From: Candidatus Colwellia aromaticivorans
GTDB taxonomy: Bacteria > Pseudomonadota > Gammaproteobacteria > Enterobacterales > Alteromonadaceae
Reading direction: 5' to 3'
DNA length: 64,000 nt
Assembly (NCBI RefSeq): GCF_003333305.1
Contig: NZ_QOLD01000073.1
Location: forward strand, 62,001 to 126,000
Shown: piece after piece, positions 1 through 9,967 of the stretch
Layout of the letters: each line of letters starts with the position of its first letter
Position numbering within the stretch: the first letter of the stretch is position 1
The notes under the pieces: generated by a model
What the model saw: only the letters and a program-made list of their open reading frames with translations
Told to the model about the DNA's origin: nothing
The model's database searches: none
Position numbers and translations under genes: made by a program

Positions 1-98
1 AACTGTGCTGAAAGTTTATTGGTGATTGAATTAATATTAACCCATTTCTCAGTTAAGTCATCACACACATAGATTGATATAGGTAGTTGTTCTGTCAT
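1..98 (-). CDS. Partial hypothetical protein, N-terminus only
   Basis: A reading frame opens at an ATG at 98-96 on the minus strand and runs off the left edge without a stop. The first residues read MTEQLPISIYVCDDLTEKW. An A/G-rich stretch (AAGAAA) lies just upstream and could be a weak ribosome binding site. Only about 32 residues are visible and I do not recognise the family. The gene is divergent from the hupE-like gene, so the 335-bp gap probably holds both promoters. Confidence 0.5.
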   Translation of the reverse strand, partial: MTEQLPISIYVCDDLTEKWVNINSITNKLSAQ

Positions 99-433
99 GG
101 TATTTTCTTAAAGTTCATTAAAAAGCAAGCCGTAAATAGTAGTCAAAAGTGAAATACATTTATGCTGTATTGAATGCCTAGATTAGAAAGCTAATGTTTA
201 ATTAACAGAAAGTAATGATGCATTATTTCTGCATTAGAAGGAAGAGTAAGGTTGTTGCAATAAATACAAACTTGAATAACTTCTTTTGCCAAGTCTACGC
301 CAACCATAGTATTCTTCACCCTTAGGATGTGAGAAGATCAATTATCTATTCAGCAGGCTATTCCAAACATTTCCGTTTGTTCAAATGGTTATCCAAAATA
401 ACCTAATAAAAATATCATAATGAGGGGCAATAG
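99..433. promoter_or_regulatory. Divergent intergenic region with a dyad at 207-230
   Basis: This gap separates the partial minus-strand gene from the hupE-like gene. It holds an imperfect dyad at 207-230 whose centre is TAATG-ATG-CATTA, flanked by AGAAA and TTTCT. That size and base pattern is compatible with an operator of the Fur/Zur type, but the match to any consensus is weak. The hupE-like gene has a good Shine-Dalgarno sequence (GAGGGG, 422-427). No RNA gene was recognised. Confidence 0.25.
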
Positions 434-1132
434 ATGCCTAGTCGTCTTCAACAGTCTTGTTTACTTAGTCTTATTATTTTATTTGCCTTAGTGCTACCTA
501 ATGAAGCCTTTGCACACGGTGTTGATGATAGTACACGCGCATTTCTACAACAAAATACTGGTATACAAATTTTACCCTTTTTGTATATTGGTGCTAAACA
601 TATGGTCACTGGCTATGATCATCTACTGTTTTTAGTCGGCGTATTATTTTTTTTATACCGTGGCCGTGATGTCCTACTCTATGTCAGCATGTTTACACTA
701 GGACATAGTTTAACCTTACTTTTTGGCGTCATTAGCGACATTCAAGTTAATGCTTATTTGATTGATGCAATCATAGGGTTGTCAGTAGTCTACAAAGGCT
801 TTGATAACTTAGGCGGCTTTAAACAACTATTTGGTAAATCTCCCAATCCGAAATTGGCAGTGCTAATATTCGGACTTTTTCACGGCTTTGGTCTGGCAAC
901 AAAATTACAAGAGTTTCAATTACCTGAAGATGGCCTAATTCCGAATTTAATTGCTTTTAATATTGGTGTTGAATTAGGGCAGTTCACAGCACTCGCATTC
1001 ATTTTACTAGTGATTAACTTTTGGCGTAAACACAGTAGTTTCAACTATTTTGCTACGAGTACAAACTGCTTACTGATGAGTGCTGGCTTTATGTTAATGG
1101 GTTTCCAGTTAACGGGCTATTTTATTAATTAG
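434..1132 (+). CDS. HupE/UreJ family membrane protein
   Basis: The 232-residue product has a cleavable signal peptide ending in AFA before residue 28, so the mature protein starts with His-Gly. Five or six hydrophobic segments follow. The family signatures are visible: a GYDHLLFL motif near residue 61, FTLGHSLTL near 88 and GLFHGFGLA near 147. Histidines inside these segments suggest metal binding. HupE/UreJ proteins are thought to be nickel, cobalt or other metal permeases, but this subfamily has no proven substrate. No urease or hydrogenase genes are nearby, so nickel delivery to those enzymes is not supported. The next gene, 50 bp downstream, is probably co-transcribed. Confidence 0.75.
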   Translation: MPSRLQQSCLLSLIILFALVLPNEAFAHGVDDSTRAFLQQNTGIQILPFLYIGAKHMVTGYDHLLFLVGVLFFLYRGRDVLLYVSMFTLGHSLTLLFGVISDIQVNAYLIDAIIGLSVVYKGFDNLGGFKQLFGKSPNPKLAVLIFGLFHGFGLATKLQEFQLPEDGLIPNLIAFNIGVELGQFTALAFILLVINFWRKHSSFNYFATSTNCLLMSAGFMLMGFQLTGYFIN

Positions 1133-1182
1133 CTCAAAAATGAATAAACTACAATTATAAACAGGAATTTAGAGATAAATTT

Positions 1183-1725
1183 ATGCAACAACAAACCATT
1201 GCGCTAACCAAAGCAACACTATTTAAATACACCCTATTCAGCATTATTTTCGCTGTAATAACCTTAGTTACTATCATATTGCCTGCGGAATATAATATTG
1301 ATCCTACTGGTGTTGGGCATGCACTCGGGTTAACCGTATTCAATAGTGTAGAAGCAAAAAAAGCTCCCATTACTTCATCACAAAAAAAAGCAGAGAAAAA
1401 CAAAGGCGTTGCTGAAACCATTGATATAATGGTTCCTGCTCATAGTGGCGTCGAATACAAATTTACTATGCTGCAGCATAAAAAATTATCCTACCTGTGG
1501 TTAACAAACGGTACGGCTTTGTACTTTGATTTACATGGCGAGCCAGAAGGCGACACCACCGGTTATTTTGAAAGTTATGCCATAGCCACAGTAAATCGCA
1601 TGGAAGGTAGTTTCACTACACCATTTCCTGGCGTTCATGGTTGGTATTGGAAAAACACATCAGATACCCCCGTGACTGTGCAGTTAACCGTTAAAGGTGA
1701 TTATGCAACACACGGCTTAAAATAA
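1183..1725 (+). CDS. Transmembrane anchor protein, partner of the HupE-like permease
   Basis: This 180-residue protein has one N-terminal membrane segment (about residues 14-36) and a soluble domain predicted to face the periplasm. After a lysine-rich linker (about residues 58-75) comes a compact domain with many aromatic residues and a conserved-looking GVHGWYWKN segment near 147. I know of similar small anchor proteins next to HupE-like genes but of no established function. It follows the permease by 50 bp with a possible AGGAA ribosome site at about 1161. A metal-handling or assembly role is inference from this pairing only. Confidence 0.55.
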   Translation: MQQQTIALTKATLFKYTLFSIIFAVITLVTIILPAEYNIDPTGVGHALGLTVFNSVEAKKAPITSSQKKAEKNKGVAETIDIMVPAHSGVEYKFTMLQHKKLSYLWLTNGTALYFDLHGEPEGDTTGYFESYAIATVNRMEGSFTTPFPGVHGWYWKNTSDTPVTVQLTVKGDYATHGLK

Positions 1726-1791
1726 TTTATGGTCTAAAAATAGCGCTATCATAGCCAGACAATAAGCAATATATTTAACAAGAGTAGAAAA

Positions 1792-2331
1792 ATGAATTCA
1801 GCAATACAACTTAGTAAAGAAGATCTTAGAAAAAACAAACCTACTCGAGATGAATATCTAAACCAACCTAAACTTCCTCTGATACTAGTACTAGATAATG
1901 TCACGAATAGTTATAATGTTGGTGCATTTATTCGTTTAGCCGATGCTTTCGCTATCGAAAAAATCATCGTTTGTGGGGCGTTAACTATTTCAGACAAGAA
2001 GCTGAAAAAAGCCTCTAGAAATGAAGCTAAATGGGTTTGCATTGAATATAGCGACTCCACCACTACAAGTTTACAAACCTTATTAGACAAAGATTACACT
2101 GTTTTTAGTGTTGAATTATGCCATGGGTCTATTGATTATAAAGAAATAGTCTACCCTTCTCCGTGCGTATTGGTATTAGGAAATGAACGAAAAGGTGTGA
2201 GTGAAGCCGCATTAAAATTAAGTCATCATCAAATACATATTCCCATGTTTGGTATGGGTAATTCTTTAAATGTTTCAACTGCGGGTGCCATTGTGCTATC
2301 TGAGTGTGCTAGCCAGATTCGCAAACAATAA
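1792..2331 (+). CDS. SpoU/TrmH family RNA 2'-O-methyltransferase
   Basis: The 179-residue protein shows the three SpoU (SPOUT) motifs in order: NSYNVGAFIR near residue 39 (motif 1), VLGNERKGVS near 125 (motif 2) and a C-terminal MGNSLNVSTAGAIVL block near 155 (motif 3). The Arg of motif 1, the Glu of motif 2 and the Asn of motif 3 expected for S-adenosylmethionine binding and catalysis are present. It lacks the extra N-terminal substrate-binding domain of RlmB, so it is a short TrmH/TrmL-like member. The target tRNA or rRNA position cannot be read from sequence. Ribosome site AAGAG lies 8 bp before the ATG. Confidence 0.8.
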   Translation: MNSAIQLSKEDLRKNKPTRDEYLNQPKLPLILVLDNVTNSYNVGAFIRLADAFAIEKIIVCGALTISDKKLKKASRNEAKWVCIEYSDSTTTSLQTLLDKDYTVFSVELCHGSIDYKEIVYPSPCVLVLGNERKGVSEAALKLSHHQIHIPMFGMGNSLNVSTAGAIVLSECASQIRKQ

Positions 2332-2462
2332 TACATACTCATTAAACCATACTAATTTCAATAATTTTGACTAAAGAAGCGGCTTTACGACAAAGATAGC
2401 TTTTGCATAAAAAACCAGAAAAGCGTAATATTTACCTACTCTTCTGTTATTAATAATTTTTT

Positions 2463-3722
2463 ATGCCTGTCAATTTACCTGAAATAATTCCAGCTTTACT
2501 CGCGCCAATTCAAGGCATTCGCCTAGGCTGGGCCGAATCGAATATAAAACAACCAAATCGTAAAGATTTACTCGTTATTGAAATTTCCAAGGGCAGTGCC
2601 GTTTCAGGCGTTTTTACCCAAAATCGCTTTTGTGCTGCGCCCGTAACCTTATGTAAAAAGCATTTAGATGCCGTAAAAAATAAGGATGTCGCGGGTATTA
2701 AAGCATTGGTGATCAATACGGGCAATGCCAATGCCGGAACAGGTGAACAAGGCATGTTAGATGCACTAACTACTTGTCAAAATTTAGCTGAAATAATGGC
2801 TATTCCTGTTGAGTCTATATTGCCTTTTTCCACAGGGGTGATTTTAGAACATTTGCCGATGAATAAACTCTTAGCTGGCTTGCCACTTGCCGTTGCTAAT
2901 TTAACCACTGATAACTGGGCGGATGCTGCCTGGGCTATTATGACCACAGATGTTGCGCCAAAAGCTTATTCTACTTCGGTAAAAATTGGCAACGAACAGG
3001 TAAATATTACCGGTATATCCAAGGGTGCAGGTATGATTCATCCTAATATGGCGACCATGTTGGGTTATGTCGCGACCGATGCCAATATTACTCAATCATT
3101 ATTAGATGAAATAACTAAGGAGATTGCAGACTTATCTTTTAACTGTATTTCTGTTGACGGTGATACCTCAACTAATGACTCATTTATTGTTATTGCCACT
3201 GGCAAAAGCAATGCTGCCGTTATTAGAGAACGTAACGATAAAGGTTTTAACGAAGTGTACAATGCGTTGCTTGAAACAGCGCAGTATTTGGCTAAAGCCA
3301 TTGTGCGTGATGGTGAAGGCGCAACAAAATTTTTAACGATAACGGTTAAAGGAGCATTGAGCATTGATGAAGCAAAAACCATTGGTTTTTCTATCGGCAA
3401 AAGCCCATTAGTTAAAACGGCCATGTTTGCTTCTGATCCTAATTTAGGGCGTGTGCTTGCGGCTATTGGTTATGCCTCAAGAGAGTGTAAATCTTTGGCT
3501 GATCTAGATACCGAGCAACTAGAGTTATATTTTGGTGAAGTATTAGTAGCTGAAAAAGGTGGCCGCGCCGCAAGCTATCAAGAAGATGAAGGGCAAGCTG
3601 TCATGAATGAAGCAGAAATTGATATTACGGTACAACTTCATCGTGGTAATGAAGACGCTACTATTTGGACTTGTGATTTTAGCTATGATTACGTCAGAAT
3701 TAATGCTGAATATCGAACTTAA
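2463..3722 (+). CDS. argJ: Glutamate N-acetyltransferase / ornithine acetyltransferase ArgJ
   Basis: ArgJ moves the acetyl group from N-acetylornithine to glutamate, recycling it in arginine synthesis; bifunctional forms also use acetyl-CoA. The 419-residue length fits the family. The autoproteolysis site that splits the precursor into alpha and beta chains is clear: PNMATMLGY, with the nucleophile Thr198. The preceding ITGISKGAGMIHP block, the oxyanion-hole residues TGN near 85-87 and the C-terminal SYDYVRINAEY are also typical. The ATG at 2463 has no obvious Shine-Dalgarno sequence. It stands alone, not in an arg operon. Whether it is mono- or bifunctional cannot be told. Confidence 0.93.
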   Translation: MPVNLPEIIPALLAPIQGIRLGWAESNIKQPNRKDLLVIEISKGSAVSGVFTQNRFCAAPVTLCKKHLDAVKNKDVAGIKALVINTGNANAGTGEQGMLDALTTCQNLAEIMAIPVESILPFSTGVILEHLPMNKLLAGLPLAVANLTTDNWADAAWAIMTTDVAPKAYSTSVKIGNEQVNITGISKGAGMIHPNMATMLGYVATDANITQSLLDEITKEIADLSFNCISVDGDTSTNDSFIVIATGKSNAAVIRERNDKGFNEVYNALLETAQYLAKAIVRDGEGATKFLTITVKGALSIDEAKTIGFSIGKSPLVKTAMFASDPNLGRVLAAIGYASRECKSLADLDTEQLELYFGEVLVAEKGGRAASYQEDEGQAVMNEAEIDITVQLHRGNEDATIWTCDFSYDYVRINAEYRT

Positions 3723-3874
3723 CTAACGCAATATTTCGTCAGCACCAAAAGTTAGCAAAGATTAACTGGTGTAGTCCAATAGTCATGGTTAATATGCTCA
3801 AGCTGAGTATTCCTTTCATTGTATTCTTATGTCTAACAAAGGCCTTTGCTCCAATCACTAGCATCAGAACAGGT

Positions 3875-4062
3875 GTATACCCATGATACTTCAAGATGTG
3901 CGTTTCAGAGCTGCTGAACGATTCATGATCAAGGCGCATCTTTTTATTAAGGGTCGTTCAGGAGAATGTGCTTCTGAACGACCATTATCTTCAATCAAAG
4001 CCTTGCCTAAATACGTTTCTAACTCCAGCTGAATCCGACATATTGAAGTAACATGGGTATAT
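3875..4062. repeat. Palindromic interspersed repeat, family 1, copy A
   Basis: The ends form an inverted repeat of about 24 bp: GTATACCCATGATACTTC at the left and, on the other strand, ATATACCCATGTTACTTC at the right. The interior carries AAGGCGCA followed by the core CAATCAAAGCCTTG. There is no coding capacity of its own. It sits between argJ and the convergent GGDEF-EAL gene. Related copies are at 10477-10713, 38930-39000 (partial) and 56457-56722. The structure suggests a non-autonomous mobile element, but no flanking target duplication was confirmed. Confidence 0.7.
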
Positions 4063-4099
4063 ACCGTATTTTTTATTGAGATCATACTCAAGCTATTTT

Positions 4100-7000
4100 C
4101 TAATGGTTAGTTCGAGATAATAACTGCATAAACTCATCTTCTGGTATAGGCCTTGAGAAGTAATACCCTTGACCATAATCACATCCAGTATCAAGGAGTA
4201 ACTTCATTTGTTCTTCTGTTTCGATACCTTCAGCAATAACTTTCAATCCTAACTTCTGAGCCATTGTGATAATGGCTTCTGACAAAATCATATCCTCTGA
4301 GTCCACCGCTAAATTTTTTGTAAATGATCGATCTATTTTTAGGTAATCAAGCTCAAACTTTTTCAAATACGATAGTGATGAATACCCGGTTCCAAAATCA
4401 TCCATAGATAGCTCAATATCAGCAGCTCTGAACTGAGAAAGCCGCTCTATTGTGTTTATATTATTATTCATTAACAAACCTTCAGTTATTTCAATAACAA
4501 TGTTTTTCCCTGGTAATTGATTTTCAGTAAGGTAGGTTAGCCAATCTAACTGATTTTTTGTTTCTCTGAATTGTACCGGTGATTTATTGACACTGATTTG
4601 TATATCTACACCAAGCTGTTCTTTACATTTTTTAATGTATTGCACGGTTTGCTTAAATACCCAATCACCTATTTCGACGATTAATCCGGATTCTTCTGCG
4701 AGTGGAATAAATTTTGCTGGGCTCACCATGCCTCGGACGGGATGATTCCAGCGTAAAAGGGCTTCTGCTTTACGAATATTACCTGTTTGTAATTCAACAA
4801 TGGGTTGATAAAACACAGCAAGTTGATTCAAGCTAATCGCTTTACGCAAGTCATTCATTAATTCTAAGTGATTTAAAGCTTGCTCTTGCATTGAGGCAGT
4901 AAAGTAACAAAATTGATTACGGCCGAGATCCTTAGCAAGATACATTGCTTGGTCAGCATTTTTTAGCAGTTCCACAGTGGTGCTTGCATCATTTGGATAT
5001 AGTGTAATCCCTAAGCTAGCGGATATATACGTATACATTTTTGAAATATAAAATGGCTGACTTAAGGCGAGTAACACTTTCTGACAAATAGATTCGACAT
5101 TATGTATGTCAGATAAATCAGATAAAATAATGGTAAATTCATCACCACCTAATCGAGCAACAGTGTCTACTTCTCGAACACAATGAGTAATTCGTTTTCC
5201 AGCCTCAATAAGTAGTGCATCACCATAGGCATGCCCCCTACTGTCATTAATGGTTTTAAAGTTATCTAAATCCAGAAAAACCAAAGCAAATTTTTGCTTC
5301 TTACGCTGAGACACCTTAATTTCTTGTTCCAACCTATCAATAAACATTCTTCGGTTAGGTAGCTTAGTCAGGCTGTCATAATTAGCTTGCCTTAATATCA
5401 GTTCATTCGCTTCTTTCTCTTCTGTTATATCTGAAAACAATGCTATATGTCTGAATACTTTGCCATAGTCATCATAAATAGTATTAATTGAAAGCCATTC
5501 TGGATAATCCTCTCCATTTTTTCTGGTATTCCAAATTTCACCCTGCCATTTTCCGGTTAGCTCTATTTCTTCCCACATTAATTGATAAAACTGTGGGCTT
5601 TGTTTATTAGAGCTAAATATTTTAGGATCTTTTCCGATTAATTCGCTTCTGCTATAGCCGGTAATATCAGATAAAGCAGGATTAATCGCAATAATCTCAT
5701 TCTTAATATCGGTAATCATCATTGCTTCAGCGCTATTTTGATACACTATGTCGGCAAGTTTTAAATCATCTTCTTGTTGACGTTGATCTGTAATATCTTT
5801 GCTGATACCGATCAAACCAACAAGCTCTCCTTGCGTATTTTTCAATTTAACTTTTGTGACTTCAAGAATGTATGGTTTTTCATTTAAACGAGGGATTATT
5901 TCATAAGAAACATGGGGAAGATCTTGCTCTAAAGCAGCTCTGTCTGAATCTAAGCAATTATGTGCCATTTCACTTCCTAATACGTCAGCTAAATTAGCTG
6001 AAGGAGTATTAAGCATTTCTGCTTCCTCTATTCCTACTAAGTCACAAAATGTCTTATTAACAAAATGATAACGCCCATCCGCTCCTGTAAACCAAATTCC
6101 TATAGGTGAATTATCAATAATAGCACGCAAGCTTGTGGTTATTTCTTCTTTCTCAATCAAAAGATTTTGAAAGGATGCCGCCATTTCATTAAACCCAATA
6201 GCAATATTATTTAGCTCATCATGTGTATCAAGTGTTACGCGAGCATCAAGATCACCATTGTAAAACTTACCCGTAACTTTAGTTAAATAATTGATACTGC
6301 GAACTGTTGAGAAATACATTCCTATTATGAAATACAATACAATAAGAAATAACACTGACGAAAAGCCTATACTCACAATTAAATGAGTGTTTGCTTGTGT
6401 AACTCGGCTGTGGAGCAAACCACTGAGTGTAAAAGAAAGTGAGTTATCTAAAAATTGATATCCTTTATCAATAACGGAAGTAGATAGAGTGTAAAACTCG
6501 AGAGAACTTATAGAAGTTGTATCAGATATAACCTCTTCTAAGGTTAATTTGATGTGTTGCTCAATTGTTTGAATTAGCGCCTGAGCAGTAATATTTTCTC
6601 CATCCGAAATCAATCCCCTTCTAACCTTTTGCATATTATTTTTAAATACACCAATCGGTATATTGGTATTTGCTAATAGTTTTATTATGTTTTTTTTATA
6701 TTTTGTCTCTTTATTAATTAGATATAAAACACCCTCAGAACGTGCTTGTCCGAGTAGCTCTAACGTGATGGGCATGGTGAATAAAACGCTATTTGTTAAA
6801 TAATATGAATCAAGATCATCCATTACAAGCAAGCGATAATAGTCAGCCACTTTTAGTTGAAAAGAATTTAGATTGTGAATTAGTTTTGTGTGTAAGCTAT
6901 GGCTATTCTCTTGTTCTAAAGTGGTTTTCTTTGTATTTAAATATTTCCACTGATCAGTAATAGTAGACCATTTTGCTGTTTTCTTTAACGCTAAAGGCAA

Positions 7001-7357
7001 TGCGTTGCTGACTTTCAAAAAATTATCATTGACTTTTTTATTAACTAATACCTGTTTATCAGTACTACCATTAATATTTGCAAGAACCGCTGTAGAAATT
7101 CCCCTATGCTGTTGTAGTAATTGGATTAATCTTGATGTTTTTTGTGTCTGATGTAAGCCTTCTAGCTGCTGATTAGCGGTACTGATCGACTCGGACAAAT
7201 AAGAGATTAAATAAATTGAAACAATCAATAATGCAAGAAGTGATAGCCCTCCAAGTACTATAAATTTGCGAAAATAACTCAGGCTTTTCATTAAATTTAT
7301 AGCGGGATTAAATAATTGTTTCACAAAATATTCCTGAAATATACAAGTAAATGACAC
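4100..7357 (-). CDS. Membrane sensor GGDEF-EAL protein with HAMP and two PAS domains
   Basis: This 1085-residue inner-membrane protein should make or break cyclic di-GMP. In order it has a membrane segment (about 31-53), a helical periplasmic sensor resembling NIT or four-helix domains (QQHRGIS near 62), a second membrane segment (about 325-348), HAMP, two PAS domains (about 405-655), GGDEF (motif at 737-741) and EAL (motif at 865-867). The GGDEF site is intact and is preceded by REVD, a product-inhibition site. The EAL side also looks intact (EALLRW, ITEG, DDFGTGYSSL, LKID, EGIE). Translation could instead start at the Met at residue 23 (MKSLSYF). It faces the chemoreceptor upstream in the same direction with a 216-bp gap. 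Confidence 0.88.
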   Translation of the reverse strand: MSFTCIFQEYFVKQLFNPAINLMKSLSYFRKFIVLGGLSLLALLIVSIYLISYLSESISTANQQLEGLHQTQKTSRLIQLLQQHRGISTAVLANINGSTDKQVLVNKKVNDNFLKVSNALPLALKKTAKWSTITDQWKYLNTKKTTLEQENSHSLHTKLIHNLNSFQLKVADYYRLLVMDDLDSYYLTNSVLFTMPITLELLGQARSEGVLYLINKETKYKKNIIKLLANTNIPIGVFKNNMQKVRRGLISDGENITAQALIQTIEQHIKLTLEEVISDTTSISSLEFYTLSTSVIDKGYQFLDNSLSFTLSGLLHSRVTQANTHLIVSIGFSSVLFLIVLYFIIGMYFSTVRSINYLTKVTGKFYNGDLDARVTLDTHDELNNIAIGFNEMAASFQNLLIEKEEITTSLRAIIDNSPIGIWFTGADGRYHFVNKTFCDLVGIEEAEMLNTPSANLADVLGSEMAHNCLDSDRAALEQDLPHVSYEIIPRLNEKPYILEVTKVKLKNTQGELVGLIGISKDITDQRQQEDDLKLADIVYQNSAEAMMITDIKNEIIAINPALSDITGYSRSELIGKDPKIFSSNKQSPQFYQLMWEEIELTGKWQGEIWNTRKNGEDYPEWLSINTIYDDYGKVFRHIALFSDITEEKEANELILRQANYDSLTKLPNRRMFIDRLEQEIKVSQRKKQKFALVFLDLDNFKTINDSRGHAYGDALLIEAGKRITHCVREVDTVARLGGDEFTIILSDLSDIHNVESICQKVLLALSQPFYISKMYTYISASLGITLYPNDASTTVELLKNADQAMYLAKDLGRNQFCYFTASMQEQALNHLELMNDLRKAISLNQLAVFYQPIVELQTGNIRKAEALLRWNHPVRGMVSPAKFIPLAEESGLIVEIGDWVFKQTVQYIKKCKEQLGVDIQISVNKSPVQFRETKNQLDWLTYLTENQLPGKNIVIEITEGLLMNNNINTIERLSQFRAADIELSMDDFGTGYSSLSYLKKFELDYLKIDRSFTKNLAVDSEDMILSEAIITMAQKLGLKVIAEGIETEEQMKLLLDTGCDYGQGYYFSRPIPEDEFMQLLSRTNH

Positions 7358-7573
7358 TGGGTATAAAACCTTAGTAACAGCTTAAAAAAACAAACGGTTA
7401 AAAAATTTCAAGCTGATACAAAAGCCAATTATTATAATGATATTTACCCCATAAAATCAATAAATTAGCGACAAGGTAAATTGTTTTATCGTTCGATTTT
7501 GAGGCTAAGCATATCAAAGCGTAAAGTTTCCTTCTGAGTAAAACAACTCACAAAGTTTGCTTAAATAACCTAA

Positions 7574-9559
7574 CTATACTAAAAACTTAGCAGCCAACCT
7601 TTCAAGGTTATTAGCAATATCTACTTGCTCGTTAGCCGCCTGTGATACATCCTGAGCTCCTGTCGTTACTTCAGCAGATTTTTTATCTATATCATTGACA
7701 TTTTTATTAATTTCTTCTGTCACACTAACTTGCTCTTCTGCCGCTGTAGCTATTTGCTCTATCATCAGATTTATATCAGATACCGCCGTTACGATACTTG
7801 TTAGTGATAATTCAATTTGATGAGCACCATCAATACTTTCATCCGCACGTTTTTGAGTGCCAATAACCATAGTATTTGCACTGTTGGCTTCATTTTGTAA
7901 TTGATTGATAATTCCTTCAATTTCAATGGTGGAATCTTGGGTGCGTTGAGCTAAAGTTCTGACCTCATCAGCGACTACAGCAAAACCTCGACCCTGCTCC
8001 CCTGCTCTAGCCGCTTCTATCGCTGCATTTAGGGCAAGTAAGTTAGTTTGGTCAGCGATACCTTTAATGACATCAATAACATTTGATATATTGGACGTAG
8101 TTGAGTGCAGTCCTGAGATGAGTGAACCTATTTCAGAAACTTCTGATGCTAAATTATTAATTGCTTCTAAAGAATTTCCAACTACAGTTTGGCTTTCAAT
8201 CGCTTTAGTATTCACTTGATGTGTCGATGACATAGCCTCATTAGTATTGCGAGATACTTCTTGAACCGTTGCCGACATTTCCTCTATTGCTGTGGCCACT
8301 TGAGCGGTTTCATCACGCTGCTGCAATAAGCTACCTACATTTTCATTCAAAATAACAGATGATTGTTGTGCAGATGTCGCAAGGGAAATGCTGCTATCTT
8401 TAATTTCAGTGATGGCATGAGAGAAAGTGCTTAGTGTTTTATTTAATCCTTTGGCAACACTACCTAATTCATCCGTGCTAAAGACCTTTGATTGTACCGT
8501 CAAATCATTATTTTCGGTCACTTTTTCCATCGTTACTGAAATTTCCTTTAACTGTTTAATTAAGTTTGTCAAAATAACGTAAACAATAAAAATAGTAATA
8601 ATAAAAGTTGAAATAATAACAAGCAAATTCACAATGAGATTGTTTTTTGCTTCACTAAGCAGCTTGTTAATATCAGAAATAAACTCATCGGCAATTAGGT
8701 TTTCAATATCTTTAAGTGAATTAATTCGTGCGGTAGCATTTTTAAACCATACAGCTGCATCAACATTAAAAGGGCCGTTTTGACCAACAGATAATGCCAC
8801 TTTTCTCATTCGCTTGACTTCAACTACAGCATCATTACTTAATATATTTTTATAAGCATTTACGGTTGTCGATGACGCTTTAAAGATAAACTGCTCGAAA
8901 TAATTATCCTGTAAAGCCATAAGGCTGATAAGTTTTTGAAAGCTTGCTTGTGTGAAGGTATCTTTTGTAAAACCAACACTAACAACAGCACGCTCTATAC
9001 CAGCTCGCTCTTTAGCTTCTAAAAGCACATAATATGCAATGGCATCACCGACTGTTTCTGTTGGACTTATAGCTGAAAAGAACCCTGTTAAGCTAAGCAT
9101 CTTGTGGTTTTGACCAGTGTAATAACCGATAGTCTCACTCATAGGGATTGAAAAATCACCTGAACGAGATCTAATACCATCTAATTTTAATAAGCCATTT
9201 TTAATCGTTGAAACAATCTCATTTACATTATCATTATCAGAAGAAAAACCTTTAAACATTGCATTTAAATCTGTGAGAGCATTATTGGTAAGATTGCGTT
9301 GCTCTTTTAACTCGTCAGAAAAACTGTTTCCTTTACTTCCAATATAAACAGCAGTCGCGCCACGCTCTTTTTGCAACTCATGAACAAGCGCGTTATTAGC
9401 AATAGTTAGGGTAATCAATTCTTGAATATCTTCAAGCTGCCCTTGCTTTGATGTTAAAGCATTTAAATTACTCAAACTGAAATAAAGTGTGGCAAGAAGT
9501 GGTATCAATACAAGTAATATTAACTTTTGTTTAAATACTAAGTTATTAATTAAATTCAT
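7574..9559 (-). CDS. Methyl-accepting chemotaxis protein with NIT sensor domain
   Basis: The 661-residue chemoreceptor has a membrane segment at about 10-30, a helical NIT domain (about 50-300, with [14 protein letters not shown] near 61 and [10 protein letters not shown] near 183), a second membrane segment (about 310-335), HAMP and a long signalling domain. The hairpin tip that binds CheA/CheW is present ([20 protein letters not shown] near 510). NIT domains were defined as nitrate/nitrite sensors, so an N-oxide ligand is possible and fits norCB elsewhere in the window, but the ligand is inference. No C-terminal pentapeptide for CheR tethering is seen; the end is AAKFLV. Confidence 0.9.
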   Translation of the reverse strand: MNLINNLVFKQKLILLVLIPLLATLYFSLSNLNALTSKQGQLEDIQELITLTIANNALVHELQKERGATAVYIGSKGNSFSDELKEQRNLTNNALTDLNAMFKGFSSDNDNVNEIVSTIKNGLLKLDGIRSRSGDFSIPMSETIGYYTGQNHKMLSLTGFFSAISPTETVGDAIAYYVLLEAKERAGIERAVVSVGFTKDTFTQASFQKLISLMALQDNYFEQFIFKASSTTVNAYKNILSNDAVVEVKRMRKVALSVGQNGPFNVDAAVWFKNATARINSLKDIENLIADEFISDINKLLSEAKNNLIVNLLVIISTFIITIFIVYVILTNLIKQLKEISVTMEKVTENNDLTVQSKVFSTDELGSVAKGLNKTLSTFSHAITEIKDSSISLATSAQQSSVILNENVGSLLQQRDETAQVATAIEEMSATVQEVSRNTNEAMSSTHQVNTKAIESQTVVGNSLEAINNLASEVSEIGSLISGLHSTTSNISNVIDVIKGIADQTNLLALNAAIEAARAGEQGRGFAVVADEVRTLAQRTQDSTIEIEGIINQLQNEANSANTMVIGTQKRADESIDGAHQIELSLTSIVTAVSDINLMIEQIATAAEEQVSVTEEINKNVNDIDKKSAEVTTGAQDVSQAANEQVDIANNLERLAAKFLV

Positions 9560-9967
9560 AAGGTTTCCTAATAATTTTTCATGGCTATGCAGTTAACTCA
9601 GGATGTAACTGTAACCGTCATCTTCGAAGTATCTTATCGAAGATCTATTGCGCTTAATACACTAGATCCCCGATTAAAACACTACGGGGATGACGATCCT
9701 GAACCATCTACATAGGCACGTAATTTTTTGACATAAATCTAAACAGCAAAAACTATAAACTAGTAATTCCTACTCATTATTTTATATTAGAGACAGCTAT
9801 AATAGAAAGTGGCTTAATATTTTTCATTGGCCATTATCCATTACAGCGATTATATTTTTGGTTTGATTGGTTTGGTTTGATTTTATTGGTTTGATTTTAT
9901 TGGTTTGATTTTACTTCAGTAACCGCTCAACTTTTATGATATAAATCAAGCGATCACTAGAATTGGT
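9560..9967. other. Intergenic region with a two-hairpin repeat and a 14-bp tandem repeat
   Basis: This 400-bp gap lies between the chemoreceptor start and the 3' end of rnpB. It holds an 80-bp element at 9616-9695 bounded by CGTCATC and GATGACG, with two internal hairpins (TCTTCGA/TCGAAGA and ATCCCCG/CGGGGAT). It also holds three exact tandem copies of TTGGTTTGATTTTA at 9872-9913, preceded by a partial copy from 9858. No coding frame is supported. The chemoreceptor promoter should lie near 9560-9610. Confidence 0.6.
9872..9913. repeat. Short tandem repeat, 14 bp x 3
   Basis: The unit TTGGTTTGATTTTA is repeated three times without change at 9872-9885, 9886-9899 and 9900-9913. A degenerate partial copy starts at 9858. 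It is just downstream of the 3' end of RNase P RNA on that gene's strand. Copy number may vary between strains through slippage. Confidence 0.8.

Noticed and set aside
1155-1421. Minus-strand open frame of 88 codons over the anchor-protein gene
   Set aside because: It lies wholly against the better-supported plus-strand gene, has no ribosome site and gives no recognisable protein.
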